A DNA stretch of 64,000 nucleotides from Procambarus clarkii (Eukaryota; Arthropoda; Malacostraca; Decapoda; Cambaridae): assembly GCF_040958095.1 (NCBI RefSeq), contig NC_091160.1:41014302-41078301 (forward strand), read 5' to 3'. Shown here in pieces: positions 19,566 through 31,248 of this stretch. The notes below the pieces were generated by a model. It made no database searches. It saw only the letters and a program-made list of their open reading frames with translations, and was not told the DNA's origin. The position numbers and the translations under genes are program-made. Each line of letters opens with the position of its first letter. The first letter of the stretch is position 1.

Positions 19566-22500
19566 TACAGTACTTGCTTAAATCAGAAAATAAAGAGATT
19601 GAGGACGTTTTGGGCCATCCTGTACTGTAACTTTGTCACTTTATTTTCAGATGTTTGTGTTTGGTGTCTAAATTTTAGCGACATTATTGTGACTTGTTGT
19701 GTTTCACCTTATATGAGAAGGCTCAAATATGGGAATCATATAGTAGTGACAGATGAGAAGTATATTGGGAGGGAAGTGTGGAACATTATATGAAATAAAG
19801 GTTGGGGAGGGGGAAACTTGAAAGGGTGAAATGTTTGTGTGGTGATAACTTCCTGTAGAAGCTTGTACTGTGCCGTCCACCTCCTAATGGGAAGCTGCTT
19901 GGAAGGAGTAAGGCATCAAGGCTGTTCATGGATATGGCAGTAGAAAAAGGAATAGAATGAAGGAGACAGTAAGTCGAGAGAGAATTGCTTAATGGTAAGA
20001 ATGCATTTGTATACTAAATGATGCTGCAAACAGGTGAAAATGGAAACAGATTGACATGTTCGCAATGCAATTTTTTGCATTTTTCAATATCACACAATAC
20101 TGCAAAGATTACAAGTATTTAGATCAATATTATTGAATATAAAGAAACTAGTAATTTCAGAATACTGTATTTGTGTTTGGAAATATTTATATTTTTGGTT
20201 GAAACCAAACATTTCTTGACATTTTAGCTTTAAAGAAAACATTTCTGCATATTTATTTTGTATGGGTGGTTGTCAATTGAACAGTTCACAGCAGGTTATT
20301 TGGTCGAAAACATTTTTGGTGTCTGATGTTGGATTCAAATAAACAAAAAGATGCAAATAGTATTAACCCCAACTACTACAAGACTGCTTTGGCAGTATGT
20401 TTTTTGGGTTTACTCTAGATACGAAGCCTTGAGCATTTGTATGATGTGTGTGCAGACGGTAAGTCACAATAATGGGGCTGAAAATTAGACACCCAGCTCA
20501 CAGATCTGAAAACAACGGAGTTGACTAATAAAGTCAACTCCTTTGTTTTCAGATGTGTGGGTTGGTATCTAATAGAGTATATTTTTGTCATGAATAATTG
20601 ACATAGTTTTGATTGGTTTCTGTGCAGCTATTTGAATAATTTTAGGTTTCTGATTCCACCTTATAAACATAATTATTGTTGTCTACCAACAAGTATTGTT
20701 GGTAGAGAGAGAAATCTCACAACAAACATTCAAAATTACTCTTCAGAATTTTGAGTAAAACTTTAAATGTGTTGGGCTGTTTGGAAAATAAAAAAAGTTA
20801 TGAGAAGTTTTTGAATCGACAGAGCACTTGCATCGTGTGTCTTAAATACTCACCACATCACAAACACTGAAGTCTTCAAATGTTGTGTCACTGGTTTAAA
20901 CAAATTTTAAAACAGTATATAAATGGTTGTGGAAATCATGTATTACTACATGTTTTCGATATAGTTTTTTCACCAGAATTGTGATTTTGGGACGGTTGTT
21001 ACTTGTACATTATGCTTCCGTAACAAATTAGACTTGACCTTGTGTTGGTTCCAAGGCTCAGTGTCCTCTGGTTGTTTGGTTTAACCAAGCTGTTAGACGC
21101 AGCTGTTCTCGGCCCGACATGTGAATTACAGCCCAATAATCAGGTATCCTTTGAAGATGTTTATTAGCTTCTTATTAGAACACTGTGAGGGGTCAGGGCA
21201 AGTGGTCAGCTACTGTGTAGAATAGCCTGCTTTTTGGAAATGCTGAATTTGTTGTTTTATTGCTGGTTTTACAGGAAAATATATTTTGTGCCAAAGTGTA
21301 AGTCTTGGATATTGCTTTAACTACTGTATATGATGCAGTGTCGTGTACTGTATATCTATAGCCAAAAATATAATGTGTATATAATTTCATTCCTTGTGGT
21401 TTGTCATGTATGGTAAAATCTTACTCGAATGGAATGACTGGTTCTGCATACTTCCGTTGCATCCATTTGTTGATGATTTTATTAATGCTAGAGAACTTTT
21501 TTTAAATAGTCAAAATGTTTTGTAATTATTTTTCATGTTTATTGACAATGCAAACCTGCATTAGCAGGATGATCAAATATTAGCTGGGCTGGAACTTTCC
21601 AGACGAGCCTAATTTTCCACTGTCTTCTTTCTGAGTGCGAGATGTTCGTTATTTTTTGTATTCTACTCGGAATAACAAGGTACAGTAATGTAAGTTGGGT
21701 ATTTAAGCAATTTATGCTAAGATCTCTGATTTCCATGTACAGTACAGTATTGTAGTTCATCATATTAAATTAGTCTAATTTGCTTTGTACTGTACCTTCC
21801 ATTTTGTGCTGCTACTGCAGTTAAGGCATCAGTATGGCCACTACCCTACTGAAGGCAACCTACCTTGTGGTGGTTCCTAGGATCAATGTGCCCATGGCCC
21901 AGTCTCTGACCAGGCTTCCTGGGCTTCATATGATGGACAGTTTTTCATAGACTAAAACTTTTCCATTGGTCATAGAATTAATTAAACTTGATGGCTGTGA
22001 TAAGATGAATGTTATTGATGGCCGTCACTGGGTGGTTGGTAATTGTGTAAATGAGGAGTTCCTTGACTGCTTCGCATTTATCAGTAATACTATACTGTAC
22101 TAAACAAAATCCCATTTTGATAAAATAGAATAGTTTCAGTGCCCCCTAGTACACTCCAGTTGAAATTTTATATCCTATCATCTTAAATCTGTCTATACTA
22201 TTTGTAATTAGAATCTTTTAAATGTTCATTTATGTTGTACATTGATACAGGGAGTAATTACTGTGTATCAATGCAGAATACAAACGAGGAAAAAATTGCC
22301 TTAATAATTTTGCACTAATTTTAGACTTTTCCCACATACCAAGGTTTTCTATAAGACTGATAGTTTGTTGAGAATGCAGTTTATGAGTCTACATGCAGTA
22401 TTTTCAGTGTAATTACTAAGGAAGTACTGTAGGATAGCATTGTCATATTACTTGAGAGAAGGAGTATGTTGGCTACAATACCTCACCACACTATCAGAGT

Positions 22501-22980
22501 ACAGTATTAACATGGTTTAGTATTTGGGACCGGGGCATACCAAGATGTTATACAGATTTCTTTGTATAAATGCTCAAAAAATGTTTTAATATATACATTT
22601 AGAGTGAGAAATAAAAAAAGTAAGAAAAATAATGTTTTATTGCAAACCAATTTTTGTATTGAAAGGTACAGTATGTATACAAATATATGGACATGAGCTA
22701 ATTAACAAATCTGTGCTGTTGTTACAAGAGAAGGTCTGGGTCGTATCCCTAAAAATTACCATCCTACCCGGTTTCGAAACCTGGGAATTAGGATCCCTTA
22801 TTGAGAGTGGAGAATGTAGTCACTGTGCTATAGGACCCTTCCATATTATTTGTTCTGGTATTAGCATCCTTATTAAGTTAAGGATCTTGATTATTGTTCT
22901 ATGACGGTGCTGAATAGTCTTCCCAGGCTCGGTAATTGAAAGCCGAGAGCTGCGCACTCTAAGGGTTAATGAACAGACCG
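19566..22980. other. No gene seen; two weak palindromic remnants
   Basis: Mostly AT-rich anonymous DNA. At 20450-20567 an imperfect palindrome (GAAAACAACGGAGTTGAC / GTCAACTCCTTTGTTTTC) is preceded by GTCACAATAATGGGGCTGAA, like the tail of the palindromic 182-bp family, so it may be a diverged subfamily. At about 21040-21150 a degenerate SINE-like stretch is present. Confidence 0.5.
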
Positions 22981-23469
22981 TGCTCTCTTTAGCTACTAAA
23001 CGAATTTTCCTATTCTACTTATTATTTAACTACTTATTTCCTATTCCTTCCCTCGATCCTCCGCCTCCCTGTCTGTCTGCTCAACTGCATTATCAACCCA
23101 CAAATTCAACAGCTTTCAAGTTTTTGTTTATATATAATTCTAACTACTGTCACATTCTGTTAAAAAATCATGGCCAGGATTCAACAAGCATTTATGCATC
23201 TATTATAAACAGCCTTCGGAGCTCAAACTGTTTAATAAATGTAAACAAAGCTGCCGAAGATTGAGAATTTTTTTTTTTTTTTTTACCTGAGGTCCACTAA
23301 CCCGAGTGGCCTCGACGAGGACAAGAAACAGGTGGCTTGTTGAAGGTCCCTCATTGCCTTGATCTTTTCCAGGTAGATTCTGAAACAACACAGTTTTGAC
23401 ATTTACAGCTTTGGCGGGTAGGCAGTTCCATGGGTTACTCTCGACTCAACCGTACGGTGGGCCCTCAAC

Positions 23470-23850
23470 CGTTCCAATCGGGAACGGTTGAGGGCCACAA
23501 GGTTAACACCACAGCAAACCAGACATGACAGGGCGGATCTCATTGAAAATACTGAACAATTTTGGATGATGCCAATCCGGACTAATTCTTCAAAAGGTCA
23601 GATGTAACAAACAAGGCGCAACAGTTTGAGGTCAACAAGCCTTAATGTAGCATCTCCTGTTCTGTCGTACATTAAGGCTTGTTGACCTCAAACTGTTGCT
23701 ACTTGTTTGTTACATCTGACCTTTTGAAGAATTAGTCCGGATTGGCATCCTCCAAATTGTTCAGTATTATAAAAGTTTCAGTGAGATCAACCCTGTGATG
23801 CCTGGTGTGCAGTATCAGCCCTGTGGCCCTCAACCGTTCCTGATACGAGA
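23470..23850. repeat. Inverted pair of LINE 3'-domain fragments
   Basis: The + copy (about 23470-23644) and the - copy (about 23672-23850) share over 100 bp in opposite orientation, for example CGGACTAATTCTTCAAAAGG and its complement, separated by about 27 bp. The longer minus reading extends to about 23930 and translates as LEKVQHRATKVIPEL, LSYQERLRATGLILHTRHH and RVDLTETFIILNNLEDANPD, the C-terminal region of CR1/Jockey-like reverse transcriptases, with stops. Confidence 0.75.
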
Positions 23851-24197
23851 GTTAACTTAGCTCTGGAATTACTTTTGTTGCCCGGTGTTGCACCTTCTCC
23901 AGAGCAGCTGTGTTGTGAGATATTTCTATTTCTATTGACTAGTTACTGAAGTCAGAAAGAACTGCACAAGCCAACACGTTACGTGCCAGATGTGAGATTA
24001 TACTTTAAAACTGAAAATATAAGGCGTGAGCAGCCGTCGGAGTCCAACTCCTTGAACCTCCTATCCACTAGTAGGTCGTTTAGCTCCTTAATTGCTTAGG
24101 GCAATGTTAGGGGTAACTATTGGGATCTCTCGCCAAATTTGTTTTGGTGTGTGTGGCTATGAATCAGGTTCGAATCCAGAAGCAAGTCACTACACTA

Positions 24198-24301
24198 CAC
24201 ACAGAAATCATAATTGCGTGATGCATCAAATGAACAAATCCACAAGGGCCGTGACGAGGATTCGAACCTGCGTCCGAGAGCATTCCAGACAATGCCTTAT
24301 T
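24198..24301 (-). mobile_element. tRNA-headed SINE, family D, minus orientation
   Basis: Reads on + TGCATCAAATGAACAAATCC, then GACGAGGATTCGAACCTGCG (complement of a B box). Other copies are at 42783-42948, 50366-50451 and 51096-51203. Confidence 0.8.
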
Positions 24302-24519
24302 TGTTCTAATAAGTTGTTCAGAAGCAAGTCTTCATTAAATGCAAGAAATAGTCTAGTTTATAGCAGCATTAAGTTAGAGCAATAGTATTGCAAGGTGGTA
24401 AACAAAGACACTTGGCAACAAATAAACATTAATTAACAAACTTAAATTAAAAGCAAGGCACAACAAATTTAACGTTACGTTAATTATCCTAAGTGACACT
24501 ATGATAGCTAATCAACTTG

Positions 24520-24620
24520 AAGTATGTTTATTGAGACAAGAAAGAAATACATCTCAAAGGGATAGAGTGGCTTAGGCTATTTCTACCCCGCTAAATAACT
24601 AATCAAAGCCAGTATAGTTG
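24520..24620 (-). mobile_element. LINE-like 3' tail (CAATAAACTT family), minus orientation, diverged
   Basis: Reads AGTATGTTTATTGAGACAAG ... CATCTCAAAGGGATAGAGTG, resembling the complement of 48590-48680. Confidence 0.5.
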
Positions 24621-25089
24621 AACTCCTGTCCTTACTGCTCTCGGCGGGTCACACTGGTGCTAACTGAACAACGGCTGCTCACTTGGCCTCAAGATGAAAA
24701 TCAGAATAATTTAAGTCAAACAATATAACCAAACCAAACGGCACAAGACTAGTCACTGAGAGAGATGTATACGCCGAGATGTATAAACATCTCAGTAATG
24801 TTTATACGCGTCTCTATGGACGACAATCATAACAATAACTACCTTTCATCACAAACAAGAACAATTGATTACAAACAATCTAATCAAAATAATAAAATAA
24901 TTACGCTAATTACTGTCAAGACAGTCAATCAAAGGTAATTTACAATCTGTCACTACAAACAGATTATCAACCAAATGATAATTCACACTAATTACTCTGC
25001 CACAAAGACGATTAAACAATCAGTGAGTAATTACATTAATTACTGCCACACGGACAACTAATTAATCAAGACGAATAACATTAACTAAA

Positions 25090-25271
25090 GTATGTTGACC
25101 AGACCACACACTAGAAAGTGAAGGGACGACGACGTTTCGGTCCGTCCTGGACCATTCTCACAATCGACTTGAGAATGGTCCAGGACGGACCGAAACGTCG
25201 TCGTCCCTTCAACTTCTAGTGTGTGGTCTGGTCAACATACTTCAGCCACGTTATTGTGACTCATCGCCTGC
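25090..25271 (+). mobile_element. Palindromic 182-bp repeat family, full-length copy with 13-bp target duplication
   Basis: Two inverted arms of about 72 bp meet near 25160 (arms GACCAGACCACACACTAGAA and TTCTAGTGTGTGGTCTGGTC, core GACGACGACGTTTCGGTCCG and its complement). A one-sided tail of about 35 bp ends in CATCGCCTGC. It is flanked by AACATTAACTAAA at 25077-25089 and 25272-25284. No protein and no tRNA-like box is visible. The copy at 45866-46047 has exactly the same length. Confidence 0.85.
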
Positions 25272-25469
25272 AACATTAACTAAACACTATCACTTAAGAC
25301 AGCTTGCCAAAAGAGAAATTAGTCACTACGGCACTAATTACGTTAAATATGTAGGGAGTAGATTATGGCAATAATATACTCGCTTCAAACTCATTAGCTT
25401 CATGAGAGTAGCACAACTCTCATTAGCACTAATAACGAGGCTCTAATCTTTTCCTTAATTACAGTTAAC

Positions 25470-26505
25470 GTTGTTGTTGTTGTTGTTATAGATTCAGCTA
25501 CTCGGAACAAGTTCCAAGTAGCACGGGCTATGGTGAGCCCGTAGTGGACTTACCTGGCACAGGAGCGGGGCAAGTAGTACGGGCTATGGTGAGCCCGTAG
25601 TGAACTTACCTGGCACAGGAGCGGGGCAAGTAGCACGGGCTATGGTGAGCCCGTAGTGGACTTACCTGGCACAGGAGCGGGGCAAGTAGCACGGGCTATG
25701 GTGAGCCCGTAGTGAACTTACCTGGCACAGGAGCGGGGCAAGTAGCACGGGCTATGGTGAGCCCGTAGTGGACTTACCTGGCACAGGAGCGGGGCAAGTA
25801 GCACGGACTATGGTGAGCCCGTAGTGAACTTACCTGGCACAGGAGCGGGGCAAGTAGCACGGGCTATGGTGAACCCGTAGTGGACTTACCTGGCACAGGA
25901 GCGGGACAAGTAGCACGGGCTATGGTGAGCCCGTAGTGGACTTACCTGGCACAGGAGCGGGGCAAGTAGCACGGGCTATGGTGAGCCCGTAACTTACCTG
26001 GCACAGGAGCGGGGCAAGTAGCACGGGCTATGGTGAGCCCGTAACTTACCTGGCACAGGAGCGGGGCAAGTAGCACGGGCTATGGTGAGCCCGTAACTTA
26101 CCTGGCACAGGAGCGGGGCAAGTAGCACGGGCTATGGTGAGCCCGTAACTTACCTGGCACAGGAGCGGGGCAAGTAGCACGGGCTATGGTGAGCCCGTAG
26201 TGGACTTACCTGGCACAGGAGCGGGGCAAGTAGCACGGGCTATGGTGAGCCCGTAGTGGACTTACCTGGCACAAGAACGGTGTCGTACAGTTAACATTCC
26301 TTGCAACCTTTAGAGAAGGAGGAGGTAAGGTCTGATTATATTGAGCAATGGAGAAGTGAGTAATTATCATACGGGTTATTCATGCCCGTGCCACCTCTTG
26401 GGTAGCTTAATCTTCATCAATCAATCAATCGAGTACTGTTTACGGGCTCACCATAGCCCGTGCTACTTGGAACTTGTTCCGAGTAGCTGAATCTATAACA
26501 ACAAC
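25470..26505. mobile_element. Fold-back element with 65-bp inverted ends and an internal tandem array
   Basis: The left end (25470-25545) runs (GTT)n, ATAGATTCAGCTACTCGG, AACAAGTTCCAAGTAGCACG, GGCTATGGTGAGCCCGTA. The right end (26441-26505) is the exact kind of complement, ending ATCTATAACAACAAC. Between them sit about 14 tandem units of 56 or 52 bp and a second hairpin module (26370-26430). Related single units occur at 37018, 37399, 38427(-) and 49737(-). No coding capacity. Confidence 0.75.
25515..26280. repeat. Minisatellite, 56/52-bp unit, about 14 copies, each with a hairpin
   Basis: The unit CAAGTAGCACGGGCTATGGT + GAGCCCGTAGTGGACTTACC + TGGCACAGGAGCGGGG contains the inverted repeat ACGGGCT/AGCCCGT. 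A block of four to five units in the middle lacks four bases (GTGG), giving 52 bp. Confidence 0.95.
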
Positions 26506-26559
26506 TCTATAAATGGATAGTTCACCCCTTGGAGTTAACTAATGTAATACCAATAGTTT

Positions 26560-26725
26560 CGCCAGAGCGACGGTTTCACGTCATGCAGGTCGGCGTTCAA
26601 TCCCCGACCGTCCACAAGTGGTTGGGCACCATTCCTTCCCTCCGTCCCATCCCTAATCCTGATCCCTTCCCAGTGCTATATAGTCGTAATGGCTTGCCAC
26701 TTTCCCCTGATTATACTATTAATAT
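26560..26725 (+). mobile_element. tRNA-headed SINE, family B
   Basis: AGAGCGACGGTTTCACGTCA, the B-box-like GGCGTTCAATCCC and the family end TAATGGCTTGCCACTTTCC are present; the first bases of the head are eroded. Confidence 0.75.
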
Positions 26726-26844
26726 TGCATGATAGTATGATGATAGATAAAATTACTGGTGACGATATCACTTTACCTCAGATGTACAAGATTGTGTTAA
26801 GTGTTGTATCATATAATTTATGTATGTATAATACCACACTTTCT

Positions 26845-26935
26845 TGCCCGAAACGCTATGCGTACTAGTGGCTTTAGGTATTGTATGTACTAGCTCTATC
26901 TATAAATCCAACATTATGTTTGTAAATCAACTATG
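26845..26935 (+). mobile_element. Retroposed 3' tail (CCGAAACGC family)
   Basis: TGCCCGAAACGCTATGCGTA ... TACTAGCTCTATCTATAAAT, truncated at its 3' end compared with 5826-5950. Confidence 0.6.
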
Positions 26936-27009
26936 AAACTACTTTCAACTATGAAATCAACCACTTTCCTGAAAAAAAAGACCTTACAACGTCACACAAT
27001 GAGGTGACG

Positions 27010-27128
27010 TAGATATGATAGAGCCCAGTAGGCTCAGGAACCTGTACACCTGTTAACTGACGGTTGAGAGGCGGGACCAAAGAGCCAGAGCTCAACCTCC
27101 GTCAGCACAACTAGGTGAGTACACCGCC
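27010..27128 (+). mobile_element. Solo LINE 3' end (family X)
   Basis: GATATGATAGAGCCCAGTAG ... GGTTGAGAGGCGGGACCAAA ... AGCACAACTAGGTGAGTACA matches the 3' UTR of the LINE at 48838-49675. No coding part is attached. Confidence 0.85.
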
Positions 27129-27382
27129 CCACGCGGTACACCAACTATGAATGTACTTTAGTTTACACTTGTTACCATGACAACCAGCGGGCTACTGTCC
27201 TTCTCAATACTTTGTTCCTATTTAATTACCATATTTAGATATAATTATACGCATCAGTAGCACTTCTATATCTTTAATTATTATATAGACTTTATAAGGA
27301 TACGATTGTTTTTTGGTATATGTATATGTATATATGGATGTGGGGGAAGAATATATAGAGGAGGAAGCAACAGTTGGCAAGT

Positions 27383-27436
27383 ATGGAGGGAGGCGGGTCA
27401 GTCTGGCCGTGGACGCCGCGCCGTACAGACGGGCAG
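27383..27436 (+). other. Possible first coding exon (weak)
   Basis: An ATG at 27383 opens 18 codons (MEGGGSVWPWTPRRTDGQ) to an excellent donor CAG|GTGAGC at 27437 in a locally GC-rich patch followed by a CT run. No matching second exon was found, so this may be chance. Confidence 0.15.
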
Positions 27437-27819
27437 GTGAGCGCTCCCGCTCTCTCTCTCTCTCTCTCTCTGGCCACGACTCGCTGCGTAACTTTGGAAA
27501 GTTGGCCTCAAGTGTCTGAAAAGTTGCAAGGGGAAAGTTTTCTGGCCCGCGAAGATTTGACTTTTATTATAATAGAGAACTTGGGCACTTTAGAGTAACT
27601 TTAGTTCATCATGGAACAGTAATTTGTAACATTTATGTTTGGTCACGTGGCGGAGAATGTTGAATGTTGTTGTTATGTTATAGTGGAGAGATGTTGTTGA
27701 AGTGTTGTAGAGCCGTTGTTAATGTTACTAGTTGTGACACGTCTTGTTAGTGAGGAGTGGTAGATGACCCCCACACCAGGCGACTGGTGACAGGTAATGA
27801 CAGGCTGCTCCAGCACTTG

Positions 27820-28627
27820 TAACATGACACACCTGCCTCTAGTACACCTTCCATACCTGGCTGTGACACACCTGCCTCTGCTGCACCTTCCATACCTGGC
27901 TGTGACACACCTGCCTCTGCTGCACCTCCCATACCTGGCTGTGACACACCTGCCTCTGCTGCACCTTCCATACCTGGCTGTGACACACCTGCCTCTGCTG
28001 CACCTCCCATACCTGGCTGTGACACACCTGCCTCTGCTGCACCTCCCATACCTGGCTGTGACACACCTGCCTCTAGTACACCTCCCATACCTAGCTGTGA
28101 CACACCTGCCTCTGCTGCACCTCCCATACCTGGCTGTGACACACCTGCCTCTGCTGCACCTCTCGTACCTGGCTGTGACACACCTGCCTCTGCTGCACCT
28201 CCCATACCTGGCTGTGACACACCTGCCTCTGCTGCACCTCCCATACCTGGCTGTGACACACCTGCCTCTGCTGCACCTCCCATACCTGGCTGTGACACAC
28301 CTGCCTCTACTGCACCTTCCATACCTGGCTGTGATACATCTTCCATACCTGGCTGTGACACACCTGCCTTCCTGCCTCTACTGCACCTTCCATACCTGGC
28401 TGTGATACACCTTCCATACCTGGCTGTGACACACCTGCCTCTGGTACACTTCCCATACCTGGCTGTGACACACCTGCCTCTAGTACACCTCCCATACCTG
28501 GCTGTGACACACCTGCCTCTAGTACACTTCCCATACTTGGCTGTGACACACCTCCCATACCTGGCTGTGACACACCTGACTAGTACACCTGCCATACCTG
28601 GCTGTGACACCTGCCTCTACTACACCT
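27820..28627. repeat. Minisatellite, 39-bp unit, about 20 copies
   Basis: The unit CTGTGACACACCTGCCTCTG + CTGCACCTCCCATACCTGG varies in the CTGCTGCA/CTAGTACA segment, and some units are shortened near 28330-28560. The period is a multiple of three, so long open frames exist on both strands. They are artefacts of the repeat. Confidence 0.95.
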
Positions 28628-28697
28628 GTCCATGAAGCGACTGTCACCACACCTGTGATGTCTCTGCCTGACATATCTGAACTCGGTTTTCCACAGG

Positions 28698-28768
28698 TGT
28701 TTATCTTGAGATGATTTCGGGGCTTATCGTCCCCGCGGCCCGGTCCTCGACCAGGCCTCCTAATGTAC
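28698..28768 (-). mobile_element. SINE family A 3' body fragment, minus orientation
   Basis: TTATCTTGAGATGATTTCGG ... GCGGCCCGGTCCTCGACCAG is the 3' half of family A without the tRNA-like head. Confidence 0.75.
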
Positions 28769-28895
28769 TGTATATACAATATTTCAGTTGTTGACACATG
28801 TTGACACACGTGGCTCGGGTACACAGGTATGACACAGGTATATTACATCTGGTTCTCGGTTCTCATAACGTCTTGACACTTGTTTGAGCACGAGG

Positions 28896-29406
28896 GGTCA
28901 ATAATTGGTCTTGGTACTGCTGGGTCAATAATTGGTCTTGGCACTACTGGTCAGTAATTGGTCTTGGCACTACTGGTCAATAATTTGTCTTGGCACTACT
29001 GGTCAGTAATTGGTCTTGGCACTACTGGTCAATAATTGGTCTTGGCACTACTGGTCAGTAATTGGTCTTGGCACTACTGGTCAATAATTGGTCTTGGCAC
29101 TACTGGTCAATAATTGGTCTTGGCACTACTAGTCAGTAATTGGTCTTGGCACTACTGGTCAATAATTGGTCTTGGCACTACTGGTCAATAATTGGTCTTG
29201 GCACTACTGGTCAATAATTGGTCTTGGCACTACTGGTCAATAATGGGTCTTGGCACTACTGGTCAGTAATTGGTCTTGGCACTACTGGTCAGTAATTGGT
29301 CTTGGTACTGCTGGGTCAATAATTGGTCTTGGTACTGCTGGGTCAATAATTGGTCTTGGTACTGCTGGGTCAATAATTGGTCTTGGTACTACTGGTCAAT
29401 AATTGG
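28896..29406. repeat. Minisatellite, about 26-bp unit, about 20 copies
   Basis: GGTCAATAATTGGTCTTGGC + ACTACT, with CAATAA/CAGTAA alternation. The flanking first and last units read GGTACTGCTGGGTC, a sign that the array grew from its middle. Confidence 0.95.
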
Positions 29407-29875
29407 GGGCCAGAGGTAGATGTCATTTTCAGAAATATGTTTATGGTGATAAATAGCTACTGACTGGGCATGTGTTAGGGGCCTCTCTTAGCCAGTAACA
29501 TATGTACTTTCACTTACATATGTACAATTTCTCTACACATTCTATAGAGCCTCGGGGCCTCTTACCAGAACCAACCCCAAGTGAGGGTTAAGGCCTTGAG
29601 GACTGAGCAGTAATAGGCAAGACAGAGGGTAGAGGGGGAGTGTAGTCAACACTAACTCATCACCATGTGTACTACAAACTAATGGATAACTATATATACC
29701 TACCACATATACAACACACATAACACTGTGTGGGTCACTCTCACACAGGACACTACAAGACACTTTGAGAGGTATGAAAGCAGGCGGCGGGCTGTCCGCC
29801 TTCTGTGAGACTTTCCTCTGAGGTACTCAGGCCGGCGAGTCCACTTTTCTCAGTAATTCACGAAGAAGAAGAAAC

Positions 29876-30030
29876 TATCAGGGGGAAAGCGCCAAGTCAT
29901 TACGACTATATATCACTGGGAAGGGGTCAGGATAAGGATTTGGGATGGGACGGGGGGGAAGGAATGGTGCCCAACCACTTGTGGACGGTCGGGGATTGAA
30001 CGCCGACCTGCATGAGGCGAGACCGTCCCC
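29876..30030 (-). mobile_element. tRNA-headed SINE, family B, minus orientation
   Basis: Reads on + CATTACGACTATATATCACT ... GGACGGTCGGGGATTGAACG ... GAGACCGTCC, the complement of the family B consensus. Confidence 0.85.
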
Positions 30031-30300
30031 CACAGTATGATCAGTAAACACTCTGTGAACCCCCAGCAACACGCTGGCCGGCGTCCTCTAAAGCCTTCAT
30101 CTCTAACAAGTCTTACATTAGAGGACGGATGGATGCTAGTTCCATCTACTACCACAACTGGGCTACCCCGGGACACGTCGTTCCGGCCATCAATTGCTGG
30201 CTGGGTAATTCACAGTCTCCAACGATCATTCCCCCTACTTGTTCCCACGGAAACACGCCATGTGTTCAAGATGGCCCTTCCTGGCCACTCCCAACTTCTA

Positions 30301-30450
30301 CCTTGAGGTTACCTTGAGATGACTTCGAGGCTTAGCGTCCTCACGGCCCGGTCCTCCATCAGTCCTCCTCATTGCTGGACTGGTCAACTAGGCTGTTGGA
30401 CGCGGCTGCTCGCAGCCTGAAGTATGAGTCACAGCCTGGTTGATCTTGTA
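30301..30450. mobile_element. SINE-like body fragment
   Basis: TTGAGGTTACCTTGAGATGA, CACGGCCCGGTCCTC, then CTAGGCTGTTGGACGCGGCT. The same second half occurs in inverse orientation at about 54675-54815 and diverged at 21040-21150. Confidence 0.6.
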
Positions 30451-30552
30451 AGGAACAACTATGGTACACTAAGAAGGTAACTACACAAGTGTCAGATCAC
30501 AGCCGTCCACCCGGGCACGGAAAATGGGGTCAGGTGCAGGCAACAGATGGCG

Positions 30553-30628
<76 letters not shown>
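30553..30628. repeat. (CA)n microsatellite
   Basis: About 38 uninterrupted CA units. It is followed by a fragment of SINE D (GATATAGCAAATGAAG). Confidence 0.98.
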
Positions 30629-30629
<1 letters not shown>

Positions 30630-30660
30630 AGCGTGATATAGCAAATGAAGCAATCCACAA

Positions 30661-30741
30661 GTGTTATATGACAAAGAGTGCTGGGAAGACGGGACACCAC
30701 GAGCGTAGCTCTCATCCTGTAACTACACTTAGGTAATTACA
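30661..30741 (+). mobile_element. Solo LINE 3' end (family Y)
   Basis: GTTATATGACAAAGAGTGCT ... CATCCTGTAACTACACTTAG matches the 3' end of the LINE at 49930-50287. Confidence 0.85.
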
Positions 30742-30924
30742 AGCGTGTGGGATCATCCCGGACGTAGGTTCGAACCGTCATCAGGGCCGCCTTTGTGTAT
30801 TTGACCATAAGCTGCACATTACCCCTAGAGAGTGTGGCCAGTGAGTACTGGCTGGGTACTGTACACGCCGCGACCAGCAACAGACCGCACCACACTCCTC
30901 TCTTACACTAAGCTGCCAAACCTA

Positions 30925-31110
30925 TTTATCTTTCTTTAATGATGACCAACTTTGCATTTATTAAACAGTTTATAATCTTGGAGACTTTACAACCCAAGGT
31001 TGTTGTTGTTATAAACAACTTCGTTGTGTTTCAATGTACTGTTTAATGAATGTAAACAATGATGCTTGAGGAAAGATGTACAGGCTTCGTAAGTGGTTGT
31101 GTAAATGATA
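30925..31110. mobile_element. MITE fragment related to 46473-46745
   Basis: TTATTAAACAGTTTATAATC, TGTTGTTATAAACAACTTCG and AGATGTACAGGCTTCGTAAG appear in the same order as in the complete copy; the outer ends are lost. Confidence 0.55.
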
Positions 31111-31248
31111 ACTATTGGGCCGCCTTGACATGACCAACCTGGCTGTACACACCTGACAACTAAAGTTAACACCTGTCATACCTGGCTTTGTGCTCTAGTG
31201 GAACACTATACACCAGACGGTCATCACTACTGGCTTAATACTCCCCAC

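Noticed and set aside
25515-26280. CRISPR-like regular repeats
   Set aside because: Units are contiguous tandem copies without unique spacers, in a eukaryotic genome.
27747-28635. 287-codon minus-strand frame resembling a low-complexity repeat protein
   Set aside because: By-product of the 39-bp unit; the plus strand is open across the same DNA.
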